DNA from: Aristolochia californica
Lineage: Eukaryota > Streptophyta > Magnoliopsida > Piperales > Aristolochiaceae
DNA length: 64,000 nucleotides
Reading direction: 5' to 3'
NCBI GenBank assembly: GCA_029961685.1
Contig: JARWKL010000002.1
Span: 24,458,908 to 24,522,907, forward strand
This document shows positions 47,125 to 61,904 of this stretch, piece by piece. The translations under genes and the position numbers were made by a program. The notes beneath the pieces were generated by a model. That model saw nothing but the letters and a program-made list of their open reading frames with translations. It did not search any database and was not told the DNA's origin. How positions within the stretch are numbered: position 1 is the first letter of the stretch; each line of letters starts with the position of its first letter.

Positions 47125-50100
47125 GTTGGATATTTACCTGAGCCAAATATCCCACTTTTTTCCTATCCTTAAAAATCAGAGATACTTTTTGGAATTATCT
47201 TTCTTAGCATTTGTGCATTTCCATTTTGGATTTTCAATTTTTTTTTTTGAAATCCAAAGTTGTCCCATTTTTCTAGTAAACAAAATGAAAATTTTATAGT
47301 TCATGTATGCCAAAAATGTTGAAAACTATAATAAATGTAAGTGAATAAAATTATTTCACGCTCTAAAAATGAACTCCAAAGTATTGTTATCCATGTTTGG
47401 GTAATTCCACTAGTACAACCCCTAACAGCTTGGTGGAATTTTGTAAGAAAGAGATTTCAAATTGATCCTAAGATGTTTTAAATGTGGTGGGTATGCATGC
47501 TAGAAACATGTTGAAGACGCAAATGACCTAATTATCCAAAAATTTCGAGGAGTAGAAAAAAGTAAATTCTCAAGTTAACGTGTGGTTGGATATTTACCAG
47601 AGCCAAACAAACCACTTTTTGCCTATGCATCAAAATCAGAGATACTTTTTGGAATTATCTCTCCCAGAACTTTTTGCATTTCCATTTTGGAGGTTCAATT
47701 TTTTTTCAAATCCAAACTTTTATCGTAAATAAAAACAAAATTTTAGAGTTCATGTATGCGAAAAAATTTGATAACTATAATAAATGTAAGAGAAGAAAAT
47801 AATTTCACGCACTAAAAATGAACTCCAAAGTTTTGTTATCCACGTTTGGGAAATTCCACTAGTACAACCCCTAATAGCTTGGTGGAATTTTAAAAGAAAG
47901 AGATTTCTAATTGATCCTAACATGTTTTAAATGAGGTGGGTATGCATGCCAAAAACATGTTGAAGTTGCAAATGACCTAATGATCCAAAAATTTCGAGCA
48001 GTAGAAAAAATTAAAATTCTAAAGTTAACGTGTGGTTTGATATTTACCAGAGCCAAACTACCCACTTTTTCCCTATCCATAAAAAATCAGAGATACTTTT
48101 GGAATTATATCTCTCATCATTTGTGTATTTCCACTTTAGATGTACATTTTTTTTTAAATCCAAACTTGTTCCACTCTTCTCGTAAAAGAAAAGAAAATTT
48201 TAGAGTTGATGTATGCAAAAAAATTTGAAAACTATAATAAATGTAAGTGAATAAAATTCTTTCACTCACTAAAACACAACTCCAAAGTTTTGTTATCCAT
48301 GTTTGGGAAATTCCACTAGTATAGCCCCTAATAGCTTGGTGGAATTTTATAAGAAAGAGATCTGTAATTGATCCTAACATGTTTTAAATGTGGTGGGTAT
48401 CATGCCAGAAACATGTTAAACATGCAAATGACCTAATGATCCAAAAATTTGAAGGAGTAGAAAAAATTAATTTCTCAAGTTAACGTGTGGTTGGATATTT
48501 ACCAGAGCCAAACAACCCACTTTTTGCCAATTCATCAAAATAAGAGATACTTTTTGGAATTATCTCTCTCAGCATTTGTGGATTAACATTTTGGAAGTTC
48601 AATTTTTTTTCAAATCAAAACTTGTCCCAATTTTCTCGTAAACAAAATGAAAATTTTAGAGTTCATGGATGCAAAAAATTTGAAAAATATAATAAATGTA
48701 ACTAAAGAAAATCATTTCACTCACTAAAAATGAACTCGAACGTTTTGTTATTCCTGTTTGGGAAATTCCACTAGTACAACGCCTAATAGCTTGGTGGAAT
48801 TATATAAGAAAGAGATTTCTAATAGATCCTAACATGTTTTAAATGTGGTGGGTATGCATGCCAGAAACATGTTGAAGATGAAAAAGACCTAATGATCAGA
48901 AAATTTGGAGTAGAAAAAATTAAATTCTCAAGTCAAAGTGTGGTTGGATATTTACCAAAAACCAAACAACCTACTTTTTGCCTATCCTTCAAAATCAGAG
49001 ATACATTTTGGAATTATCTCTCTCAGCATTTGTGCATTTCCATTTTGGATGTTCAAGGTTTTTTCAAATCCAAACTTGTCCCACTCTTCTCGTAAACAAA
49101 ATGAAAATTGTAGAGTTCATGTAAGCAAAAAAATTTGAAAACAATTGTAAGTCAAGAAAATTATTTCACGCACTAAAAATGAACTCCAAAGTTTAGTTAT
49201 CCATGTTTGGGAAATTCCACTAGTACAACCCCTAATAACATGGTGGATTTTTTTATGAAAGAGATTTCTAATTGATCGTGACATGTTTTAAATGTGGTGG
49301 GTATGCATGCCAGAAAGATGTTGAAGATGCAAATGACCTAATGATCCAAAAATTTCAAGGATTAGAAAAAATTAAATTCTCAAGTTGAGTGTGGTTGGAT
49401 ATTTTCCAGAGCCAAACAACCCACTTTTTGCTTATCCTTCAAAATCAAAGATAGGTTTTGGAATTATCTCTCTCATCATTTGTCGATTTCCATTTTGGAT
49501 TTTCAATTTTTTTTCAAATCCAAACTTTTCTCGTAAAGAAATTGAAAATTTTAAAGTTCATTATGCAAAAAAATTTAAAACTATAATAAATGTGAGGAAA
49601 GTTATTTCACGCACTAAAAATGAACTCCAAAGTTTTTATATCCTTGTTTGGGAAATTCCACTAGTACAACCCTTAATAGCTTGGTGGAATATTTTAAGAA
49701 AGAGATTTCTATTTGAGCCTAACATGTTTTAAATGTGGTGGGTATGCATGCAGAAAACATGTTGATGATAAAATTTTAAGGAGTTGAAAAAATTAAATTC
49801 TCAAGTTAACGTGTTGGATATTTACCAGAACCAAACAACCCACTTTTAGCCTATCCTTCAATACCAGAGATACTTTTTGGAATTATCTCTCTCACCACTT
49901 TTTGCATTTCTATTTTGGATGTTCAATTTTTTTTCAAATCCAAACTTGTCCCTCTTTTCTCGTAAAGAAAATGAAAATTTTAGAGTTCATGTATCCTAAA
50001 ATATTTGAAATAAAATTATTTCATGCACTAAAAATGAACTCCAAAGTTTTGTTATCCATGTTTGGAAAAATCCACTAGTACAACCCCTAATAGCTTGGTG

Positions 50101-53100
50101 GAAGTTTATAAGAAAGAGATTTCTAATTGATCCTAACATGTTTTAAATGTGGTGGGTATGCATGCAAGAGACATGTTGAAGATGCTAATGACCTAATGAT
50201 CCACAAATTTCAAGAAGTAGAAAAAATTTAATTGTCAAGTTAACGTGTGGGTAGATATTTTCCAGAGCCAAACAACCCACTTTTTGCCTATCCTTCAAAA
50301 TCAGAGATTCTTTTTAGAATCATCTCTCTCAGCACTTTTTTTATTTCCATTTTGGATGTTCAATTTATTTTCAAATCTGAACTTGTCCCACTTTTCTTGT
50401 AAACAAAATGAAAATATTAGAGTTCATATATGCAAAAAAATTTGAAAACTATAATAAATGTAAGTGAAGAAAATTATTTTCACGCACTAAAAATGAACTC
50501 CAAAGTTTATTTATCCATGTTTGGGAAATTCCACTAGTACAACCCCTATTAGCTTGGTGGAATTTTATAAGAAAGAGATTTCTAATTGATCCAAACATGT
50601 TTTAAATGTGGTGGGTATGAATGCAAGAAACATGTTGAAGATGCAAATGACCTAAATATTCTAAAATTTCAACATGCAGAAAAAATAAAATTTTCAAGTT
50701 AATGTGTAATTAGATATTTACCAGAGCCAAACAATCGACTTTTTCCGTATCCTTTAAAATCATAGATACTTTTTGGAATTATCTCACTCAGAAATTTTTG
50801 CATTTCCAGTTTGGATGTTCAATTTTTTTTTCAAATCCAAACTTGTCCCACTTTCCTCAAAAAAAAATGAAAATTTTAGAGTTCATGTATTACAAAAAAA
50901 TTGAAAACTATAATAAATGGAAGTGAAGAAAATTATTTCACGCACTAAAAATGAACTCCAAAGTTTTGTTATCCATGTTTGGGAAATTCCATTAGTACAA
51001 CCCCTAATAGCTTTGTGGAATTTTATAAGAAAGAGATTTCTAATTGAGCCTAACATGTTTTAAATGTGGTGGGTACGCATGCCAGAAACATGTTGAAGAT
51101 GCAAAAGTCCTATTGATCCGAAAATTTCAAGGAGTAGAAAAAATTAAATTCTCAAGTTGATGTATAGTTGGATATTTACCAGAGCCAAACAACCCACTTT
51201 TTACCTATCCTTCAAAATCAGAGATACTTTTTGGAATTATCTCTCTCAGCAGTTGTGCATTTCCATTTTGGATGTTCAATTTTTTTTGAAATCCAAAGTT
51301 GTCCCACTTTTCTCGTAAACAAAATGAAAATTTTAGAGTTCGTGTATGCAAAATAATTTGAAAACTATAATAAATGCAACAGAAGAAAATTATTTCACGC
51401 ACTAAAAATGAACCGCAAAGTTTTGTTATCCATGGTTGGGTAATTCCACTAGTACAACCCCTTATAGCTTGGTGGAATTTTATAAGAAAAAATTTTCTAA
51501 TTGATCCTAACATGTTTTAATTGTGGTGGGTATGCATGCTATAAACATGTTGAAGATGCAAATGACCAAATTATCCAAAAATTGCAAGGAGTGGAAAAAT
51601 TTAAATTCTCAAGTTAACGTGTGGTTGGATATTTACTAGAGCAAAACAACCCACTTTTTGCCTACCCTTAAAAATCAGAGATACTTTTTGCAATTATCTC
51701 TCTCAGCATTTGTGCATTTCCATTTTGGATATTAATTTTTTTTTAATTCCAAACTTTTCTCGTAAACAAAATAAAAATTTTAAAGTTCATGCATGCAAAG
51801 ATCAATTGAAAACTATAATAAATACAAGTGAAGAAAATTATTTCGCGCACTTAAAATGAACTCCAAAGTTTTGTTATCCTTGTTTGGAAAATTCCACTAG
51901 CACAACCCCTAATAGCTTGGTGGAATTTTATAAGAAAGTGATTTCTAATTTATCCTAAAATGTTTTAAATGTGGTGGGTATGCATGCCAGAAACATGTTG
52001 AAGATGCAAGTGGCCTAATGATCCAAAAAATTCAAGGAGTAGAAATAATTAAATTCTCAAGTTAAAGTGTGGTTGGATATTTTCCAGTGCAAAACAACCC
52101 ACTTTTGGCCTATCCATCAAAATCAGAGATACTTTTTGGAATTAGCTCTCTCAGCACTTTTTGCATTTCCATTTTTTATGTTCAATTTTTTTCAAATCCA
52201 AACTTGTCCCACTTTTCTCATAAATAAATGAAAATTTTAATGTTCATGTATGAAAAAAAATTTGAAAACTATAATAAATGTAAGTGAAGAAAATTATTTC
52301 ACAGCACGCAAAATGAAACCCAAAGTTTTGTTATCCATGTTTGGGAAATTCCACAAGTACAACCCCTAATAGCTTGGTGGAATTTTACAAGAAAAAGATT
52401 TCTAATTGATCCTAACTTGTTTTAAATGTGGTTGATATGCATGCCAGAAACATGTTGAAGATGCAAATGACCTAATGATCCAAAAATTTCAAGGAGTAGA
52501 AAAAATTAAATTCTCTAGTTAACGTGAGGTTGGATATTTACCTGATCCAAACAACCCACTTTTTCCCTATCCTTCAAAATTAGAGATACTTTTTGGAATT
52601 ATATCTCTCAGCATTTGTGTATTTCCACTTTAGATGTTCAATTTTGTTTCAAATCCAAACTTGTTCCACTTTTCCTGCAAACAAAATGAAAATTTTAGAG
52701 TTCATGTATGCAAAAAAATTTGAAAACTATAATAAATGTAAGTGAAGAAAATTATTTCACACACTAAAAATGAACTCGAAAGTTTTGTTATCCATGTTTG
52801 GGAAATGCCCCTAGTACAACCCCTACTAGCTTGGTGGAATTTTATAAGAAAGAGATTTCTAATTGATCCTAACATGTTTTAAATGTGGTGGGTATGCATG
52901 CCAGAAACAAGTTCAAGATGGAAATGACCTAATGATCCAAAAATTTCGAGTAGAAAAAATTCAATTCTCAAGTTGACGTGTGGTTGGCTATATACCAGAG
53001 CCAAACAACTCACTTTTTGCCTATACTTCAAAATCAGAGATACTTTTTGGAATTATCTCTCTCAGTATTTGTGCATTTCCATTTTGGATGCTCAATTTTT

Positions 53101-55616
53101 TTTCAAATCCAAACTTGTCCTACTTTTCTCGTAAAAAGAAATGAAAGTTTTAGTGTTCAGGTATGCAAAAAAATTTGAAAACTATAATAAATGTACGTGA
53201 AGAAAATTATTTCACTCACTAAAAATGAACTCCAAAGTTTTGTTATCCATGTTTGGGAAATTCCACTTGTACTACCCCTAATAGCTTAGTGGAATTTTTT
53301 AAGAAAGAGATTTCTAATTGATCCTAACATGTTTTAAATGTGGTGGACATGCATGCCAGAAACATGTTGTAGATGCAAATGACCAAATGATCGTAAAATT
53401 TCATGGAGTAGAAAAAATTAAATTCTCAAGTTAACGTGTGGTTGGATATTTACCAGAGCCAAACAACCCACTTTTAGCCTATCCTTCAAAATCAGAGTTA
53501 CTTTTTGGAATTATCTCTCTCAGCATTTGTGCATTTCCAATTTTTATGTTCAATTTTTTTTCAAATCCAAACTTGTCCATGTTTTCTCGTGAACAAAATG
53601 AAAATTTTAGAGTTCTTGTATGCAAAAAAATTTGATAACTATAATAAATGTAAGTGTATAAAATTATTTCACTCACTAAAAATGAACTCCAAAGTTTCGT
53701 TATCCATGTTTGGGAAATTCCACTAGTACAACCCCTAATAGATTGGTGGAATTTTAAAAGAAAGAGATAAATAATTGATCCAAACATTTTTTAAATGTCG
53801 TGGATATGTATGCCAGAAATATGTTGAGGATGCAAGTGACCTAATGATCCAAAAATTTCAAGGAGTAGAAAAAATAAAATTCTCAAGTTAACGTGTGGTT
53901 GAATATTTACCAGAGCCAAACAACCCACTTTTTGCCTATCCATCAAAATCAGAGATACTTTTAGGAATTATCTCTCTCAGCATTTGTAAATTTTCATTTT
54001 GGATGTTCAATTTTTTTTTTAATCCAAACTTGTCCTATTTTTCTCGTAAACAAAATGAAAATTTTAGAGTACATGGATGCAAAAAAATTTGAAAAATATA
54101 ATTAATTTAAGTAAAGAAAATCATTTCACGCACTAAAAATGAACTCGAATGTTTTGTTATCCATGTTTGGGAAATTCTACTAATACAAGCCCTAATAGCT
54201 TGTGGAATTTTATAAGAAAGAGATTTTGAATTGATCCTAACATGTTTTAAATGTGGTGGGTATGCATGCCTGAAACATGTTGAAGATGCAAATGACCTAA
54301 TGAACAAAACATTTCAAGGAATAGACGAAATTAAATTCTCAAGTTGACGTGTGGTTGGATATTTACCAGAGCCAAACAACCCACTTTTTGCCTATCATTC
54401 AAATTCAGAGATACTTTTTCGAATTATCTCTCTCTAGATTTGTGCATTTCCATTTTGAATGTTCAATTTTTTTTTCAAATCCAAACTTGTCCCACTTTTC
54501 TCATAAACAAAATGAAAGTTTAGAGTTCACATATGCAAAAAAAGTTGAAAACTATAATAAATTTAAGTGAAGAAAATTATTTCACGCACTAAAAATGAAC
54601 TCCAAAGTTTTGTTATCCACGTTTGGGAAATTCCACAAGTACAACCCCTAATAACTTCGTGAAATTTTTTAAGAAAGAGATTTCTAATTGATCGTAACAT
54701 GTTTTAAATGTGGTGGGTATGCATGCTAGACACATGTTGAAGATGCATATGACCTAATCATCCAAAAATTAAAAGGAGTAGAAAAATTTAAATTCTCAAG
54801 TTGACGTGTGGTTGGATATTTACCAGAGCCAAACAACCCACTTTTTGCCTATCCTTCAAAATCAGAGATACTTTTTGGAATTATCTCTCTCAGCATTTGT
54901 GAATTTCCTTTTTAGATTTTCAAATTTTTTTCAAATCCAAACTTTTCTCGTAAACAAAATGAAAATTTTAGAGTTTATGTATGCAAGAAAATTTCAAAAC
55001 TATAATAAATGTAAGTGAAGAAAATTATTTCAGACACTAAAAATGAACTCTAAAGTTTTGTTATCCATGTTTGGGAAATTCCACTAGTACAACTCCTAAT
55101 ATCTTTGTGGAATTTTATTAGAAAGAGATTTCTAATTGATCCTAACATGTTTTAAATGTGGTGGGTATTCATGCCAGAAACATGTTGAAGATGAAAATGA
55201 CCTTATAATCCAAAAATTTTAAGGAGTAGAAAAAATTAAATTCTCAAGTTACCATGTAGTTGGATATTTACGAGAGCCAAACAACCCACTTTTTGAGTAT
55301 CCTTCAAAATCAGAGATAATTCTTGGAATTATCTCTCTCTGTATTTGTGCATTTCCATTTTGGATGTTCAATCTGTTTTCAAATCCAAGCTTCTCCCACT
55401 TTTCTTGTAAACAAATTGAAAATTTAGAGTTCAAGTATGCAAACAAATTCGAAAACTATAATAAATGTAAGTGAAGAAAATTATTTCACGCACTAAAAAT
55501 GAACTCCAACGTTTTATTATCCATGTTTGGGACAACCCCCCATAGCTTGGTGGAAATTTTATAAGAAAGAGATTTCTAATTGATCTTAACATGTTTTAGA
55601 TGTGGTGGGTATGCAT

Positions 55617-56074
55617 GCAAGAAACATGTTGAAGATGGAAATGACCTAATGATCCAAATATTTCAAGGAGTAGAAAAAATAAAATTCTCAAGTTAACGTG
55701 TGATTAGATATTTTCCAGAGCCAAACAACCCACTTTTTGCCCATCCTTCAAAATCAGCGATACTTTTTGGAATAATCTCTATCAACACTTTTTGCATTTC
55801 CATTTTGGATGTTCAATTTTTTTTCAAATCCAAACTTGTCCCACTTTTCTCCCTAACAAAATGAAAATTTTAGAGTTCATGTATGCAAAAAAATTTGAAA
55901 ACAATAACTATTGTAAGTGATGAAAATTATTTCACGCATTAAAAATGAACTCCAAAGTTTTGTTATCAGTGTTTGGGAAATTCCACTAGTACAACCCCAA
56001 ATAGCTTGGTGGAATTTTATAAGAAAAAGATTTCTAATTGATCCTAACATGTTTTAAATGTGGTGGGTAGGCAT
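55617..56074 (-). repeat. 458 bp monomer, copy 1 of recent tandem duplication
   Basis: Shares with the next 458 bp the private changes GATGGAAATGACC, AATCAGCGATAC, AATAATCTCTATCAACAC, TTCTCCCTAACAAAATG, ACAATAACTATTGTAAGTGATG and CACGCATTAAAAATG. Differences between the copies are very few, against clear divergence from other neighbours. Confidence 0.85.
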
Positions 56075-56440
56075 GCAAGAAACATGTTGAAGATGGAAAT
56101 GACCTAATGATCCAAAAATTTCAAGGAGTAGAAAAAATAAAATTCTCAAGTTAACGTGTGATTGGATATTTTCCAGAGCCAAACAACCCACTTTTTGCCC
56201 ATCCTTCAAAATCAGCGATACTTTTTGGAATAATCTCTATCAACACTTTTTGCATTTCCATTTTGGATGTTCAATTTTTTTTCAAATCCAAACTTGTCCC
56301 ACTTTTCTCCCTAACAAAATGAAAATTTTGGAGTTCATGTATGCAAAAAAATTTGAAAACAATAACTATTGTAAGTGATGAAAATTATTTCACGCATTAA
56401 AAATGAACTCCAAAGTTTTGTTATCCATGTTTGAGAAATT
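56075..56440 (-). repeat. 458 bp monomer, copy 2 of recent tandem duplication
   Basis: Exact 458 bp offset from copy 1 for several markers. Near identity ends at about 56,430, where TTTGAGAAATTCCAAAAG replaces the sequence seen in copy 1, so slightly less than a full monomer is shared. Confidence 0.85.
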
Positions 56441-58749
56441 CCAAAAGTACAACCTCTAATAGGAAGGTGGAATGTTATAAGAAATAGATTTCTAATTGAT
56501 CCTAACATGTTTTAAATGTGGCGGGTATGCATGCCGGAAACATGTTGAAGAGGCAAATGACCTCATGATCCAAAAATTTCAAGGAGTAGAAAAAATTAAA
56601 TTCTCAAGTTGACGTGTGGTTGGATATTTACCAGAGCCAAACAACCCACTTTTTGCCTATCCTTCAAAATCAAAGATACTTTTTGGAATTATCACTTTCA
56701 GCATTTGTGTATGTCCTTTTTGGATGTTCAATTTTTTTTCAAATCCAAACTTGTCCCACATTTCTCATAAATAAAATGAAAATTTTAGATTTCATGTATG
56801 CAAAACAATTTGAAAACTATAATAGATGTAAGTGAAGAAAATTATTTCACGCACTAAAAATGAACTTAAAAGTTTTGTTATCCATGTTTCGAAAATTCCA
56901 CTAGTACAATCCCTAATAGCTTGGTGAAATTTTATCAGAAAGAGTTTTCTAATTTATCCTAACACGTTTTAAATGTGGTGGGTATGCATGCCTGAAACAT
57001 GTTGAAGATTCAAATGACCTAATGTTCCAAAATTTTCAAGGAGTAGAAAAAATTAAATTCTCAAGTTAACGTGTGGCTGGATATTTACAAGAGCCAAACA
57101 ACCCACTTTTTGCCTATCCTTCAAAATTAGAGATACTTTTTGGAATTCTCTCTCTCAGTACTTTTAGCATTTCCATATTTTATGTTAAATTTTTTTTCAA
57201 ATCCAAACTTGTCCCACTTTTCTCGTAAACAAAATGTAAATTTTAGAGTTTATGTATGTAAAAAATTTTGAAAACTATAATAAATGTAAGTGAAAAAATT
57301 TATTTCACGCACTCATAATGAACTCCAAAGTTTTGTTATCCATGTTTGGGAAATTCCACAAGTACAACCTCTAATAGCTTGGTGGAATTTTTAAAGAAAG
57401 AGATTTCTAATTTATCCTAACATGTTTTAAATGTGGTGGGTATGATTGCCAGAAACATGTTGAAGATGCAAATGACCTAATGATCTAAAAATTTCAAGGA
57501 GTAGAAAAAATTAAATTCTCAAGTTGACGTGTGGTTGGATATTTACCGGAGCCAAACAACTATCCTTTTGCCTATCCTTCAAAATCAGAGATACTTTTTG
57601 GAATTATCTCTCACCGCAGTTTTTGCATTTCCAATTTTTATGTTAAATTTTTTTCAAATCCTAACTTCTCGCATTTTTCTCGTAAACAAAATGAAAATTT
57701 TAGAGTTCATGTATGCAAAAATATTTGAAAAATATAATAAATGTAAGTAAAGAAAATTATTTCAAGCAATAAAAATGAATTCCAAAGTTTTGTTATCCAT
57801 GTTTAGGAAGTACCACAAGTACAAACCCTAATAGGTCTATGGAATTTAATAAGAAAGAGATTTTTAATTGATACTAACATGTTTTAAATATGCTGGATAT
57901 GCAAGCCAGAAACATGTTGAAGATGCAAATGACCTATTGATCCAAAATTTTCAAGCAGTAGAAAAAATTAAATTCTCAAGTTAACTTATGGTTGGATATC
58001 TTCCAGATCCAAACATCCCACTTTTTGCCTATCCTTCAAAATCAGAGATACTTTTCAGAATTATCTCTCTCAGTATTTTTGCATTTCCATTTTAGATTTT
58101 CAATTTTTTTCCAAATCCAAAGTTGTCCCACTTTTCTCGTAAACAAAATGAAAATTTTGTAGTTCATGTATGCAAAAACTGTGAAAACTATAATAAATGT
58201 AAGTAAAGAAAATTATTTCACGCACTAAAAATGAACTCCAAAGTTTTGGCAACCATGTTTTGGAAATTCCACTAGTACAACCCGAAATAGCTAGGTGGAA
58301 TTTTATAAGAAAGAGATTTCTAATTGATCCTAACAAGTTTTAAATGTGGTGGGTATGCATGCCAGAAACATGTTGAAGATGCAAATGACCTAATGATCCA
58401 AAAATTTCAAGGAGTGGAAAAAATTAAATTCTCAAGTTGATGTGTGGTTGGATATTTACTAGTGCCAAACAACCCACTTTTTGCCTAACCTACAAAATCA
58501 GAGATACTTTTTGGAATTATCCATCTTAGCATCTGGGCATATCCATTTTGGATGCTCAATTTTTTTTCAAATCCAAACTTGTCCCACTTTTTTTGAAAAA
58601 AAAATGAAAATTTTAGAGTTATTGAATGCAAAAAAATTCTAAAACTTTAATAAATGTAAATGAAGAAAATTATTTCAAGCACTAAAATTGAACCCCAAAG
58701 TTTTGTTATCCATGTTTGGGAAATTCCACTAGTACTAGCCCTAATAGCT

Positions 58750-59300
58750 TAGTGGAATTTTCTTAGAAAGAGATTTCTAATTGATCCTAACATGATTTAA
58801 ATGTGATGGACATGCATGCCAGAAACATGTTGATGATGCAAATGACCTAATGATTGAAAAATTTCAAGGAGTAGAAAAAATTAAATTTTCAAGTTAACGT
58901 GTGGTTGGATATTTACTAGAGCCAAACAACACACTTTCAGCCAATCCTTCAAATTCAGAGATACTTTTTAGAATTATCTCTCTCAGAATTTGTACATTTC
59001 CAATTTTTATGTTGAATTTTGTTTTCAATCCAAACTTATTCCACTTTTCTTGTAAACAAAATGAAAATTTTAGAGTTCAATTTGGCAAAAAAAATTGAAA
59101 ACTATAATAAATGTAAATGAAGAAAATTATTTCATGCACTAAAAATGAACTCTAAAGTTTTGTTATCCATGCTTGGGAAATTCCACTAGTACAACCCCAA
59201 ATAGCTTGGTGGAATTTTATAAGAAAGAGATCTGTAATTGATCCTAACATGTTCTAAATATGGTGGGTATGCACACGAGAAAAATGTTGAATATGCAAAT
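58750..59300 (-). repeat. Zone C variant block, copy 1 (about 3,155 bp offset)
   Basis: Rare variants TGATGATGCA (58,831), AGAATTTGTACATTTCC (58,985) and GCACAC...GAAAAATGTTGAATA (59,271) recur in the same order at 61,987, 62,141 and 62,425, with offsets of 3,156, 3,156 and 3,154 bp, seven monomers. The copies are otherwise noticeably diverged, so this is an old higher-order duplication. Confidence 0.55.
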
Positions 59301-61426
59301 GACCTAATGATCCAAAAATTTCAAGAAGTAGAAAATATAAAATTCTCAAGTTAACGTGTGGTTGAATATTTACCAGAGCCAAACAACCCACTTTTTGCCT
59401 ATCCTTCAAAATAAAAGATACTTTTTGGAATTATCTCTCTCAGCATTGTCAATTTCCATTTTGGTTGTTGAATTTGTTTCCAAATCCAAACTTGTCGCAT
59501 TTTTCTCATAAACAAAATGAAAATTTTAGAGTTCATGTATGGAAAAAAATTTGAAAACTATAATAAATGTAAGTGAAAAAAATTATTTCATGCACTAAAA
59601 ATGAACTCCAAAGTTTTGTTATCCATGTTTTGGAAATTCCACTAGTACAACCCCTAATAGCTTGGTCGAATTGTATAAAGAAAAGATTTCTAATTTATCC
59701 TAACATGTTTTAAATGCAGTGGGTATGCATGCCAGAAACATGTTGAAGATGCAAATGACCTAATGATCCAAAAATTTCGAGTAGAAAAAATTAAATTCTC
59801 AAGTTAACGTAGGGTTGGATATTTACCAGAGCCTAACAACCTTTGGAATTATCTCTCTCAGAATTTGTGCATTTCCATTTTCGATGTTAAACTTTTTTTT
59901 AAATCCAAACTTTTCCCAGTTTTCTCGTAAAAAAAATGAAAATATTAGAGTTCGTGTATACAAATACATTTGAAAACTATAAAAAGTTTTAGTGAAGAAA
60001 ATTATTTCACGCACTAAAAATGAACTCCAAAGTTTTGTTATCCATGTTTGGGAAATTCTACTAGTACAACCCCTAATTGCTTTGTGGTATTTTATAAGAA
60101 AGATATTTATAATTGATCCTAACATGTTTTAAATGTGGTGGGTATGCATGCCAGAAACATGTTGAAGATGCAAATGACCTAATGATCCAAATATTTCAAG
60201 GTGTAGAAAAAATTAAATTTTCAAGTTAACGAGTGGTTGGATTTTTACCAGAGCCAAACAACCAACCTTTTGCTTATCTTTTCAGAGATACTTTTTGCAA
60301 TTATCTCTTTCAAGATTTGAGCATTTCAATTTTGGATGTTCAATTTTTTTTCAAATCCAAACTTGTCCCACTTTTCTCGTAAACAAAATCAAAATTTTAG
60401 ACTTCACGTATGCAAAAAATATTTGAAAACTATAATAAATGTAAGTGAAGAAAATTATTTAACGCATTAAAATTGAACTGCATAGTTTTGTTATCTATGT
60501 TTGGAAAATTCCACTGGTACGAACCCTAATAGCTTGTGGAATTTAATAAGATAGAGATTTGTAATTGATCCTAACATGTTTTAAATGTGGTGGGTATGCA
60601 TGCCAGAAACATGTTGAAGATCCAAAAGGCCTAGTGATCCAAAAATTTCAAGCAGTAGAACAAATTAAATTCTCAAGTTGACTTGTGGTTGAATATTTAC
60701 CAGAGCCAAACATCCCACTTTTTGCCTATCCTTCAAAATCAGAGATACTTTTTAGAATTATCTCTCTCAGTATTTTTGCACTTCCATTTTGGATGTTCAA
60801 TTTTTTTTTCATATCCAAACTTGTCCCAGTTTTCTCGTAAACAAAACGAAAATTTCAGAGTTCGTGTATGCAAAAAAATTTGAAAGCTAAAATAAATGTA
60901 AGTGAAGAAAATTATTTCACGCACTACAAATGAACTCCAAAGTTTTCTTATCCATGTTTGGGAAATTCAACTAGTGCAACCCCAAATAGGTTGGTGGAAT
61001 TTTATAAGAAACATATTTATAATTGATCCTAACATGTTTTAAATGTGGTGGGTATGCAAGCCAGAAACATGTTGAAGATGCAAATGACCTAATGCTCCAA
61101 AAATTTCAAGGAGTAGAAAAAATTAAATTCTTAAGTTAACTTGTGGTTGGATATTTACCAGAGCCAAACAACCCACTTTTTACCTATCCATCAAAATCAG
61201 AGATACTTTTTGGAATTACCTCTCTCAGCAGTTGTGCACTTCCATTTTGCAGGTTAAATTTTTTTTCAAATCCAAACTTCTCTCACTTTTCTCGTAAACG
61301 AAATGAAAATTTTAGAGTTCATGTATGCAAAAAAATTTGAATACTATAATAAATGTAAGTGAAGAAAATTATTTCACGCACTAAAAATGAACTCCAAAGT
61401 TTTGTTATCAATGTTTGGGAAATTCC

Positions 61427-61883
61427 ACTAGTACAATCCCTAATAGCATGGTGGAATTTTATAAGAAAGAGATTTCCAATTGATCCTAACATGTTTTAAA
61501 TGTGGTGGGTACGCATGCCAGAAACATGTTGAAGATGCAAATGACCTAATGATCAAAAAATTTGAAGGAGTAGAAAAAATTAAATTCTCAAGTTGACGTG
61601 AGGTTGGATATTTACCAGAGCCAAACAAACCACTTTTTGCCTGTACTTCAAAATCAGAAAAACTTTTTGGAATTATCTCTCTCAGCATCTGTGTATTTCC
61701 ATTTTGGATGTTCAATTTTTTTTCAAATCGAAACTTGTCCCACTTTTCTCATAAAAAAAATGAAAATTTAAGAGTTCATGTATGCAAAAAAATTTGAAAA
61801 CTATAATAAATGTAAGTGAAGAAAATTATTTCACGCACTATAAATGAACCCCAAAGTTTTGTTATCCATGTTTGGGAAATTCC
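61427..61883 (-). repeat. Representative subfamily C monomer (457 bp)
   Basis: One unit from ACTAGT to the next. It shows all C hallmarks: the 22 bp gain, the 8 bp GTTGACGT gain (GTTGACGTG here), the loss of about 20 bp between CATTTTGTT and TACGAG (satellite direction), and no AAGCTT. Confidence 0.8.
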
Positions 61884-61904
61884 ACTAGTACAACCCCGAA
61901 TAGC

